From an uncultured Eubacterium sp. (lineage in GTDB: Bacteria > Bacillota > Clostridia > Lachnospirales > Lachnospiraceae), in the NCBI GenBank assembly GCA_947089855.1, contig CAMUML010000037.1, positions 1 to 43,102 on the forward strand: a stretch of DNA of 43,102 nt, read 5' to 3'. Shown one piece after another: positions 18,216 to 25,714 of this stretch. The position numbers were made by a program, and so were the translations under genes. Positions within the stretch are counted from its first letter, which is position 1. Every line of letters starts with the position of its first letter. The notes under the pieces were generated by a model. The model made no database searches and had not been told where the DNA came from. It saw only the letters and a list, made by a program, of their open reading frames with translations.

Positions 18216-18232
18216 GTTTACTAATAATAAAC
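18216..18232. promoter_or_regulatory. Candidate operator upstream of the xre-pot operon
   Basis: GTTTACTAATAATAAAC has 5-bp inverted arms (GTTTA/TAAAC) around an AT-rich core, 42 bases upstream of the regulator start. Related text, TAGTAATGATAATAATG, lies at 18191-18207. It is a plausible binding site for the XRE-cupin protein, but this is inference from position and symmetry. Confidence 0.35.
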
Positions 18233-18285
18233 AAACTGAAGACTATTATGTAAGAAATCAATAGAAAAGTCAATATATTTTTTGC

Positions 18286-18316
18286 AAAAAAAAGAGAAAC
18301 ATGCAATGCATGTTTC
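18286..18316 (-). terminator. Rho-independent terminator of the 145-residue protein gene
   Basis: On the minus strand, GAAACATGC and GCATGTTTC form a 9-bp stem (18296-18316) with a 3-base loop, followed by CTC and a run of eight T. It lies immediately after the stop of the 18324-18761 gene. Confidence 0.85.
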
Positions 18317-18323
18317 CCAAGCG

Positions 18324-18761
18324 TTATTCATATGGGTCATGGACCTTTAAAGATACATGGCCGTCTTTATTCTTATGGGCTTCCATAAGCAGCGTATACA
18401 GCTGATGGATGCGGTCAAGCAGTACGGCGTCTGCTTGAACAATATAAGGGGAGAGGATGCCGACATCAAAATAACGGATGCTGCTTGGCGGCATAAACAA
18501 GAGGTTGCTGGTACGCACTTTGTTTCCATGCGTTTTAATATATTCGTAGGTAATTAAAAGCCAGTTTTTTTCATGGTATTTGCAAAAAAAAGAAAGAAAG
18601 CACTCATCGACAGCCCAATCGATACCATCTTCCGATACATGGTGCTTGAGGGAATCGGCTAGGCCATCCGTAGACTGAAGTTCTAACTGCCAATCCAAAC
18701 GGCCTTTTTTAGTTTCGCTGATCATTTCATCAAGGGTATTGGTAAGGACTGCAGGCTTCAT
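18324..18761 (-). CDS. Hypothetical protein, 145 residues
   Basis: A small soluble protein that I do not recognise. It has no signal peptide and no membrane segment; it reads as mixed helix and strand, with a tract WLLITYEYIKTHGNKVRTSNL and a helical C-terminus ending KVHDPYE. A strong AGGAGGTATAC site 5 bases before the ATG and a clean terminator just after the stop make it a genuine gene, despite its short length. It stands alone between the polyamine operon and tRNA-Thr. Confidence 0.7.
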   Translation of the reverse strand: MKPAVLTNTLDEMISETKKGRLDWQLELQSTDGLADSLKHHVSEDGIDWAVDECFLSFFCKYHEKNWLLITYEYIKTHGNKVRTSNLLFMPPSSIRYFDVGILSPYIVQADAVLLDRIHQLYTLLMEAHKNKDGHVSLKVHDPYE

Positions 18762-18817
18762 GTATACCTCCTGTGTATAAGCAAATCATTAAAGACGCTA
18801 CTATTGGACAAAAAGAA

Positions 18818-18890
<73 letters not shown>

Positions 18891-19025
18891 AACTCTGCGC
18901 AGTTTTTATCATATATTGCCTGCGACTTAAATACTTTAACATAAAAAATGGGATATGGCAAGCGTTTTTTATAAAAATATCCATATTATATTTTATGGGA
19001 ATTGTTTAATAAATCACAATTCTTG

Positions 19026-19055
19026 TTGACATAAAAAGAAGGGTAGGGTTATAAT
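19026..19055 (+). promoter_or_regulatory. Strong sigma-A promoter for the histidine kinase operon
   Basis: TTGACA (19026-19031), an 18-base spacer, and TATAAT (19050-19055) match both consensus hexamers. Transcription would begin near 19062, about 250 bases before the kinase start. Confidence 0.85.
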
Positions 19056-19086
19056 AAACTTGCAGTTGTATATTTACGGAGGAATC

Positions 19087-19317
19087 ATGTAAATAAAGGA
19101 TTGCGTGGATGAAAATAATTGCAACATTAAAAATAGCAAGTCAAAAGAATTTGTCATAAAAATCTGGAAATATATTTCTTATGCATGGTATTGTAACATA
19201 TTTATTTGGCAGGGGTTGTTGTTTAACGGAAGGGAATCCTTTTTGCCTGCCGGATATGTTTGGCCGTGCGGCCTGGAAGCAGTAACCCAAAGCATCAGAA
19301 TGGAGATTGATAAATGA
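19087..19317 (+). other. Small frame with an in-frame stop at codon 2, upstream of the kinase
   Basis: An excellent GGAGG (19078-19082) is followed after four bases by ATG at 19087 whose next codon is TAA. The same frame then stays open from 19093 to 19317, ending in an ATGA overlap with the kinase start. A GTG at 19105, with AAAGGA four bases ahead, could restart translation and give 70 residues with one hydrophobic region (about residues 17-40). Either this is a small membrane leader gene with a nonsense mutation or a restart, or a start-stop minimal frame that controls translation of the kinase. I do not recognise the product, and it may not be translated. Confidence 0.35.
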
Positions 19318-21893
19318 AAAAGCAGCGCAAAGGTAACGGAAATAAAAAAAATATTTCGTTGCTTCTTTCTATTATATTAGTTTTTAGTATTTTAGGGGCG
19401 GTTGTATTTTCAGTGGCCAATAAAATATCCGCAGAGATGTCTGCGTCAGCCATTCAAAACTTGAGTGAAAGTTTGGATTTAATGAAAGGTACAATAGAAG
19501 CAATTCTAAGGAAGGAAGCGGAATTCCAAAAACTGATGGCGCTGGAAATTGCGCAAGTGGAGGATATGGAGGAATTTATATGTGTTTATAATAGGAACCA
19601 GACGATGGCCAAAATTTCTTTGATCTTGTCTGGGGAGGCGGAAGGCATTTCGGATTCTGGGGAAGTTTTTACAGAAGAAGGCCTGGATTTTTCCGCAGGA
19701 AGGCAGGTAGAAGGGCTGCCAGTTTCAATTTCATATGTAAATTATATGGGGGCTTGGGCATATACGATGAAATGCCCGGTGGTAAAAGACGGCCGGGATG
19801 CGGGGGTTTTGTATATCGAGTATATTTATGAAACCTTGGACGAATCGTTGCCGGATGGGTTTTACAACGGGCGTGCAATGTTGTATATTATGGATTCCGT
19901 CAGCGAACGCCTTGTATTAAATCCGAAAGGGATGGGGGAGCGCAATGCCGGGCATTTAAACCTGGAGGATTTTTACCGGGCAAACCGTATTGAGGAAGAG
20001 GAGCTGCAAGCTGAGGTAAAAAGATGCGTGGAACATGGGGATAATGTTATGTTTTACCATAAGATACAGCAAAAGGATGCCTTGGCTTATATGTGGGCGG
20101 TAAATGAAGGGACGGTTTATCTGATCGGATATGTTCCGGTTGAAGCGGTCCAGCAGGAAGGGAGGACAGTAAACCAGAATATTTTTATCGTTGTGGCTGT
20201 TATGCTGGTGGCTTTTTTCTTATGCTGTGTGTTATATTATTTTAACCAAAGGCAGCAGAACCGTATCAGGCGGGAGCGGGAGGCAGAACGGGAGGTGCAT
20301 AACAAGCGGCTGGCAGAAGCCTTACAGGCAGCACAGGCAGCAAGCAATTCCAAGACTATGTTCCTTTCCAATATGTCGCATGATATACGTACTCCGATGA
20401 ATGCAGTCCTTGGGTTTACGGCGCTGCTTGACAAAGATGCGGAAAATCCGTCAAAAGTGAGGGAATATACAAAAAAAATTACAGCGTCGGGCCAGCACCT
20501 GCTTGGGTTGATCAATGATATTTTGGATATCTCTAAAATTGAAAGCGGGAAAGTTGTGCTTACAGTAGAAGAGTTTACGTTAAGTAACCTAGTATCTTCC
20601 ATCGATGCTATTATACGCCCGATGGCAAAGGCTAAAAAACAGACGTTCCATGTGGAAGCTGCCGGTGTGAAGCATGAGTATTTTATCGGTGATGAGACGC
20701 GTATGAACCAGGTTTTGATCAACCTATTGTCCAATTCTGTAAAATATACGCCGGAAGGCGGCGATATATGGCTACGTATTATGGGGTTAAAACAACGGTC
20801 TAGCCAATATGGGCATATCCGTATCGAAGTGGAGGACAATGGATATGGAATGACGCCGGAATATTTAACAACCGTTTTTGATGCATTTACCCGGGCGGAA
20901 AACAGTACGACAAATAAAGTGCAGGGTACGGGCCTTGGGATGGCTATTACCAAAAACATTGTAGAACTTATGGGCGGGTCGATCGATGTATCCAGCGAGG
21001 TAGGCAAAGGGAGCAAATTCCGAGTGGAATTGGAGCTGCGGATACCGCAGGCGCAGGTAGATAACCAGTTTTGGGAGGCAAATGGCATTTCCAGGATTTT
21101 GCTTGGAAATCAAGATATGCAGGATGCCCAAAATTTGAAGCAATTGATGGAAGGTGTGGGTGTCCAGGTGGATATAGCCCAGGATACACAAGCAATTTTG
21201 CGGATGGCGAAGGATAACGGGGAGCGTTATGGGGCTGTGCTGCTGGAATATGGCGTAGCAGGTACGCAAAGCGCGCATCTGGCAGAAAAAATACGTGCGG
21301 CGTTGCCGGAGGCGGTACCAGTGCTGCTTTTGGCTGACTATGATGCGGAAGGGGTAGAAGAAACACTTGTTATAGCAAATACAGGTGCCCTTTCGAAACC
21401 GTTTTTTGTATCGGCGTTTCAGGAAAAACTGTTGGAGATGCAGGAAGGGCGCCAGGAAGAAGCAGAGGCGGGAACAGAAACAGCAGGGGGCGTGAATCTG
21501 GAAGGGATGCATTTCCTTGCCGCAGAGGATAATGAAATAAATGCTGAAATCCTCTCGGAAATATTAAAAATCGAAGGGGCAAGCTGTGAGGTTGCTGAAA
21601 ATGGCCTGTTGGCGCTGGAACGTTTTCAGGATGCGCCGCAGGGTACGTTTGACGCAATCTTAATGGACGTCCAAATGCCGGTAATGAATGGCTATGATGC
21701 AACAAGGGCAATCCGTGCGCTGGATAGGGAAGACGCGTGTACCATCCCGATTATTGCAATGACAGCGAATGCATTTGCGGAAGATGAAAAAGAAGCATTG
21801 GATGCCGGTATGGATGTCCATTTGGCGAAGCCAATTGATGTGGAACTACTAAAAGAGGTTTTAATAAAATATGTTGAAAGGGATAGGCTATGA
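19314..21893 (+). CDS. Hybrid sensor histidine kinase with two receiver-like domains
   Basis: An 859-residue membrane protein. TM1 (about 14-34) and TM2 (about 289-310) enclose an extracellular sensor of about 250 residues. A coiled coil of arginine/glutamate-rich text (about 315-345) follows, then the HisKA domain with H356 in SHDIRTPMNA, and HATPase with N-box LINLLSNSVKYTP, DNGYGM and GTGLGMAI. A first receiver-like domain (about 591-700) lacks the usual phosphoacceptor, reading VLLEYG at that site. The second (about 731-855) is complete, with EDNEIN, D785 in ILMDVQMPVMNG, MTANAF and LAKPID. There is no output domain. The ATG has GGAG 8 bases upstream. Its stop overlaps the start of a solute-binding lipoprotein gene by four bases, suggesting they form one sensing unit. 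Confidence 0.95.
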   Translation: MKKQRKGNGNKKNISLLLSIILVFSILGAVVFSVANKISAEMSASAIQNLSESLDLMKGTIEAILRKEAEFQKLMALEIAQVEDMEEFICVYNRNQTMAKISLILSGEAEGISDSGEVFTEEGLDFSAGRQVEGLPVSISYVNYMGAWAYTMKCPVVKDGRDAGVLYIEYIYETLDESLPDGFYNGRAMLYIMDSVSERLVLNPKGMGERNAGHLNLEDFYRANRIEEEELQAEVKRCVEHGDNVMFYHKIQQKDALAYMWAVNEGTVYLIGYVPVEAVQQEGRTVNQNIFIVVAVMLVAFFLCCVLYYFNQRQQNRIRREREAEREVHNKRLAEALQAAQAASNSKTMFLSNMSHDIRTPMNAVLGFTALLDKDAENPSKVREYTKKITASGQHLLGLINDILDISKIESGKVVLTVEEFTLSNLVSSIDAIIRPMAKAKKQTFHVEAAGVKHEYFIGDETRMNQVLINLLSNSVKYTPEGGDIWLRIMGLKQRSSQYGHIRIEVEDNGYGMTPEYLTTVFDAFTRAENSTTNKVQGTGLGMAITKNIVELMGGSIDVSSEVGKGSKFRVELELRIPQAQVDNQFWEANGISRILLGNQDMQDAQNLKQLMEGVGVQVDIAQDTQAILRMAKDNGERYGAVLLEYGVAGTQSAHLAEKIRAALPEAVPVLLLADYDAEGVEETLVIANTGALSKPFFVSAFQEKLLEMQEGRQEEAEAGTETAGGVNLEGMHFLAAEDNEINAEILSEILKIEGASCEVAENGLLALERFQDAPQGTFDAILMDVQMPVMNGYDATRAIRALDREDACTIPIIAMTANAFAEDEKEALDAGMDVHLAKPIDVELLKEVLIKYVERDRL

Positions 21894-23227
21894 ATAAGAA
21901 AATGAAAACAGTGGCTGCGGTATGTTTGGCAGGGGTGGCTGCAGTTTTGGCTGCTGGCTGCGGTGCAACAAGTAGGGCCGAATTAGATAAAAACCTAATT
22001 AGTCAAGAGGACAGTATAGAAAAAGTCGTAAATTTATTCGGCCCTATGGAAAAAGTAAATCCAGATGCAGAAAATACTGCAAGAAGTGCATTTGATCTGA
22101 CAATTATCATGGCAGAAGAAGAACTGGGTTTGACGGTAGACTATAGGACTTATACGGCCGATAATTACCAGGAAAAAACGTATGATGATGTTGCATTAGA
22201 GAGGGCGCGTAACCATATGGATGACTTCTACTTATTAAATCCAGATACTATCCAATCCTTGGGTTCGCAAGGGGAACTGATGGACCTGTCGGTGTTAGAA
22301 AGCGCAAATAATTTGAGGGAAGTTGTGAAAACGGCAAATGTTGTGGATGGCAAACTGGTTGCGATACCGCAGGAAGTAGTTGCATATGGTTTGTTTGTGA
22401 ATAAAGATATGTTTGATAAATATCATTTGGAATTGCCGGAAACACCACAAGACCTAATGGACTGCTGCAGAATGTTTAAAGAACATGGAATTGAGACGCC
22501 AATCGGCGCAAACCGCTGGTGGCTGGAGAATTTTGTGTTTGCTATAGCATATGCGGATTTGTACAATGGCGGGGATACACAGGCACAGGTCGACGCACTC
22601 AATAAAGGGGAGCGCAGATACAGCGACTATATGCGCCCTGGTTTTGAATTTTTGCAGGAGTTGATCGACCATGGGTATATTGATGCAAAGGCCGCTTATA
22701 CTTATGAAGCAATTGAAGGGGAAGGCCCGGATTTCTTGGCTCAGAAGACCCCGGTCGTAATGGCGTATTGGGGAGCGGCCAATTCAGAAACGGCTTATGG
22801 AAAACCGGATTTTAACTTGCAGGTTATTGGATTCCCAAGCAGCCTTGGGCCGATGCCTGTGGTCTCCATGACAGGGTATGGCGTCAGTGCGCAGGCAGAG
22901 CATGCCCAAGATACCTTGGATGTTTTGGATATTATCCTTTCAGATGAGGCATTGCAACTGTATTCAGAAAAAAATAAAGTCATTTCACCGTCCAAAAATG
23001 TTGAGGTTGACTGTATCCCGGCATTACAGCCGTTAAATGACAAGATGAAAGAGGATGTGTATGTACTTGGGTCAAATGCTGGCATGGATTTAGAACAGTG
23101 GGGGAACACATGTTTAATTGTCAGGGAACTGATGGCCGGTGCTACGGTAGAGGAATGCATGGAAGAATTTGATAAGCTGCAGGATGAATTGCTGCAAAAA
23201 CAGGATGAAAATTCTAGTAAAAAATAA
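21890..23227 (+). CDS. Extracellular solute-binding lipoprotein (family 1), kinase-coupled
   Basis: A 445-residue lipoprotein. The signal peptide ends in LAAGC with Cys24. The mature part has the family 1 solute-binding fold: DDFYLLNPDTIQ, a hinge strand, VVDGKLVAIPQEVVAYGLFVNKDMFDKY (the usual AVPQ...YGLFVNKD motif), then PIGANRWWLENFVFAIAYADLY and VVMAYWGAAN. It is probably a carbohydrate binder, though the ligand is not predictable. The start overlaps the kinase stop by four bases (ATGA). No permease or ATPase gene is nearby, so it is more likely a sensor partner of the kinase than a transporter component. After the stop comes a repeat region and a new promoter. Confidence 0.9.
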   Translation: MNKKMKTVAAVCLAGVAAVLAAGCGATSRAELDKNLISQEDSIEKVVNLFGPMEKVNPDAENTARSAFDLTIIMAEEELGLTVDYRTYTADNYQEKTYDDVALERARNHMDDFYLLNPDTIQSLGSQGELMDLSVLESANNLREVVKTANVVDGKLVAIPQEVVAYGLFVNKDMFDKYHLELPETPQDLMDCCRMFKEHGIETPIGANRWWLENFVFAIAYADLYNGGDTQAQVDALNKGERRYSDYMRPGFEFLQELIDHGYIDAKAAYTYEAIEGEGPDFLAQKTPVVMAYWGAANSETAYGKPDFNLQVIGFPSSLGPMPVVSMTGYGVSAQAEHAQDTLDVLDIILSDEALQLYSEKNKVISPSKNVEVDCIPALQPLNDKMKEDVYVLGSNAGMDLEQWGNTCLIVRELMAGATVEECMEEFDKLQDELLQKQDENSSKK

Positions 23228-23229
23228 TT

Positions 23230-23293
23230 GTTACTATTCACAGCCAATTTGCTCTTGACAAATATTCTAAGTTATGAGGCTGTAAATAGTAAC
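23230..23293 (-). repeat. 64-bp terminal-inverted-repeat element, copy B
   Basis: Reverse-orientation copy of the 6781-6844 element. GTTACTATTCACAGCC (23230-23245) and GGCTGTAAATAGTAAC (23278-23293) are its ends. It is identical to copy A except for A's last base. It forms the left half of a longer composite. Confidence 0.85.
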
Positions 23294-23403
23294 ATTCGCA
23301 GGCTCATTGAAAGAATTTGCCTTGCAAATTGGAGCCTGCTCACTCCTGAATCAGCTTGGCAGCCACCTGGACAGCGGGGTGTTCAGGTGGCTGTGAATAG
23401 TAA
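23294..23403. repeat. 110-bp right half of the composite element
   Basis: Contains nested and tandem hairpins: GCAGGCTC (23298-23305) with GAGCCTGC (23332-23339), the inner AATTTGC/GCAAATT (23314-23330), and CAGCCACCTG (23360-23369) with CAGGTGGCTG (23384-23393). It ends GGCTGTGAATAGTAA (23389-23403), the same terminus as the 64-bp element. CCTGAATCA at 23345-23353 is the reverse complement of TGATTCAGG at the window's right end. Confidence 0.7.
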
Positions 23404-23433
23404 AAAATAATTCTTAAAAAGAGAAAGATTTTC

Positions 23434-23462
23434 TTGCTTATCCCCAAAAACCAGAGTATAAT
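23434..23462 (+). promoter_or_regulatory. Sigma-A promoter upstream of the MATE gene
   Basis: TTGCTT (23434-23439), a 17-base spacer and TATAAT (23457-23462). It lies just after the composite repeat. Confidence 0.7.
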
Positions 23463-23592
23463 ACCCCTTACTTCCCATATCAGGGTGTTTTTGCCAAAAT
23501 ATGGGCTGCGGGTTTTAAGATTGCCGCCCCTATCAACTGGCTACAGCACCCGTATGGGTTTTATCATAAGGTAGGAAAAGGGGGAGGGGAAA

Positions 23593-24981
23593 ATGGGTAT
23601 CCTAAAAAAATTTGTAGGCGATAAGGCCTTTTATAAGATGGTACTGTTCATCGCTGTGCCGATTATGGTGCAAAATGGGATTACAAATTTTGTAAGCCTT
23701 TTGGACAATATTATGATCGGGCAGATTGGCACTGAGCAGATGTCTGGCGCCGCGATTGTCAACCAGCTGCTGTTTGTGTATAATCTTTGCATTTTTGGAG
23801 GGGTATCCGGTGCAGGGATTTTTACAGCACAGTTTTATGGCCAGGGCAACAAGGAAGGTGTGCGCCAGACCATGCGTTTTAAACTGTGGATGACAGCAGG
23901 TATTACGGTGCTAACGGCCCTGCTGTTTATTTTTTTCGGGCAGGCACTGGTGGGTGCTTACCTTAAGGGGGATGGAAGGGCAGAAGATGCCACGGCGACC
24001 CTCCGGTTCGGGCAGCAGTACCTATTGATTATGCTGGCCGGCCTACCGGCATTTGCTGTTGTGCAGACATATTCCAGTACCCTGCGCGAATGTGGGCAGA
24101 CAATCCTTCCAATGAAAGCGGGCATTGCAGCAGTTTTTGTAAATCTTGTTTTAAATTATTTACTGATTTATGGAAAATTTGGGTTTCCAGCATTGGGGGT
24201 AAGCGGTGCGGCTGCGGCAACTGTTATATCGCGGTATGTGGAAATGCTGGTGGTCACGCTGCAGGTACATAGGAAAAAAGAAGCTTATCCTTATATGGAA
24301 GGGCTTTACCGTACGATGAAGGTGCCAAAAAGTTTGACGGTGAAAATTTTGAAAAAGGGGAGCCCGCTGCTATTTAACGAAACGCTATGGGCTGCCGGTA
24401 TGGCAGTGTTGACACAATGCTACTCTATCCGGGGGCTAAACGTAGTAGCAGGTTTAAATGTTTCCAATACGATCAATAATGTGTTTAATATTGTCTTTAT
24501 TGCATTGGGGGATTCCGTAGCGATCGTAGTCGGGCAGCTGCTTGGCGCAGGGAAAATGGATGAAGCGCGCGATACGGATAATAAGATGATTGCGTTTTCG
24601 GTAGCCTGCTGTACCTGCGTAGCTGCGGTTATGTTTTTGCTCGCACCGCTGTTCCCACGGCTTTATAAGATAGATGATGGGGCACGGCTGCTTGCAGGCC
24701 AGTTTATTATGGCGACAGCGGTATTTATGCCGCAGAATGCATTTCTCCATGCCGCCTATTTTACGCTCCGCTCAGGCGGGAAAACCGTGATTACTTTTTT
24801 GTTTGACAGCGTATTTATCTGGTGCATCAGTGTGCTGATTGCCTATACGTTAAGCCATTTTACTGCACTTCCAGTAATTGCGGTGTATGTGATGGTACAG
24901 CTTGGGGATATTTTAAAATGTATCATAGGGTTTGTGCTAGTAAAAAAAGGTATTTGGCTTCAGAATATAGTGGAAAAGTAA
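23593..24981 (+). CDS. MATE family efflux transporter
   Basis: A 462-residue polytopic exporter of the MATE superfamily. The opening, FYKMVLFIAVPIMVQNGITN followed by FVSLLDNIMIGQIGTEQM, is the standard first repeat. FNETLWAAGMAVLTQCYSIRG and IVVGQLLGAGKMDEAR mark the second repeat. About twelve hydrophobic stretches are present. It is divergent from the MepA-like protein at 554 and closer to the NorM/DinF-like branch common in Clostridia. Start ATG follows AGGGGGAGGGG. Substrate unknown. The next gene is a secreted protein under its own promoter. Confidence 0.92.
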   Translation: MGILKKFVGDKAFYKMVLFIAVPIMVQNGITNFVSLLDNIMIGQIGTEQMSGAAIVNQLLFVYNLCIFGGVSGAGIFTAQFYGQGNKEGVRQTMRFKLWMTAGITVLTALLFIFFGQALVGAYLKGDGRAEDATATLRFGQQYLLIMLAGLPAFAVVQTYSSTLRECGQTILPMKAGIAAVFVNLVLNYLLIYGKFGFPALGVSGAAAATVISRYVEMLVVTLQVHRKKEAYPYMEGLYRTMKVPKSLTVKILKKGSPLLFNETLWAAGMAVLTQCYSIRGLNVVAGLNVSNTINNVFNIVFIALGDSVAIVVGQLLGAGKMDEARDTDNKMIAFSVACCTCVAAVMFLLAPLFPRLYKIDDGARLLAGQFIMATAVFMPQNAFLHAAYFTLRSGGKTVITFLFDSVFIWCISVLIAYTLSHFTALPVIAVYVMVQLGDILKCIIGFVLVKKGIWLQNIVEK

Positions 24982-25000
24982 CTGGAAAATATGTTACAAT
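24971..25000 (+). promoter_or_regulatory. Candidate promoter for the DUF4358 gene
   Basis: TGGAAA (24971-24976), an 18-base spacer and TACAAT (24995-25000), preceded by TGT as an extended -10. It overlaps the end of the MATE coding region. A second TATAAT at 25071-25076 has no matching -35. Confidence 0.4.
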
Positions 25001-25096
25001 AAAAACAGCGGTTCCCTGTGCCAAGTTCCAGCCAGACAGGAAGCCGGCTGGCAGTGTTCCATTTTGCAAATATAATTTCAGGAGGGTTTACAGATT

Positions 25097-25690
25097 ATGA
25101 ATAAGAAGGTCACAGCAGTTTTATTGGCTACAGCAATCGGGGCTTGCGGTATATCCGCAGGCACACAGGTACCGGCCCAGCCATCCGCCCAGGGGGGCTT
25201 TCTGGCTTCGCCGCAGCCAGTCCAGGCGGCAGCTGCATCCGCTGCGGCGAAGCTGGCAAAAGAGGTCGAAGCGGCATACGGTGAGGACTATGTGCCAAAC
25301 TATAAATTAAGTGGAGATGAAATAAAGAACCGGTACGGCGTATCTACGTCCTGGTATTCTTCTGCTTTTGCGCAAGTGCCGATGGTCAGCGCACATGTGG
25401 ATGAGGTTGCAATTTTCAAAGCTAAAAATGCAACTTCAAAAAAGAAGATCTTAAAAGCGGTCAAAGCATACCAAAAGTCGTTAAAGGAAAGTACGATGCA
25501 GTATCCAATGAACCTGCTAAAGATCCAGGGAAGCAAAGTATATACGAATGGAAATTACGTCTGCTTTTTTATGCTCGGCCAGATCAGTAAAAGTACAGAG
25601 GAAAATGGATCTGACGAGGATATTATTAAGGCATACCAGCAGCAGAATAAGAAAGCCGTAAACGCTGTGAAAAAGAAATTAAAAAAATAA
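25097..25690 (+). CDS. Secreted DUF4358 domain protein
   Basis: A 197-residue exported protein with a signal peptide (MNKKVTAVLLATAIGACGIS...) followed by a low-complexity Ala/Gln/Pro stretch. The remaining 140 residues match the DUF4358 pattern: YGEDYVPNYKLSGDEIKNRYG, then MVSAHVDEVAIFKAKNA, a KKKILKAVKAYQKSLKES helix, and KVYTNGNYVCFFML. The C-terminus is very Lys-rich. The function is unknown. Relatives in Lachnospiraceae often lie beside MBOAT acyltransferase and DHHW genes; here the DHHW gene follows after 24 bases but no MBOAT gene is present. Ribosome site AGGAGGG is 10 bases ahead. Confidence 0.72.
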   Translation: MNKKVTAVLLATAIGACGISAGTQVPAQPSAQGGFLASPQPVQAAAASAAAKLAKEVEAAYGEDYVPNYKLSGDEIKNRYGVSTSWYSSAFAQVPMVSAHVDEVAIFKAKNATSKKKILKAVKAYQKSLKESTMQYPMNLLKIQGSKVYTNGNYVCFFMLGQISKSTEENGSDEDIIKAYQQQNKKAVNAVKKKLKK

Positions 25691-25714
25691 TTAACAAATA
25701 GGCAGGGGCAGGGA

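Larger units (their letters stand above)
23228..23592 (+). other. 365-bp intergenic region made mostly of repeat elements
   Basis: From 23230 to 23403 the region is entirely occupied by a composite palindromic element (listed separately). It is followed by a promoter (23434-23462) and about 130 bases of untranslated leader before the MATE gene, with AAAAGGGGGAGGGGAAA at its end. Confidence 0.7.

Noticed and set aside
23227-23410. Small coding frame at 23228-23410
   Set aside because: It lies entirely within the composite palindromic element and its translation changes with the hairpins.
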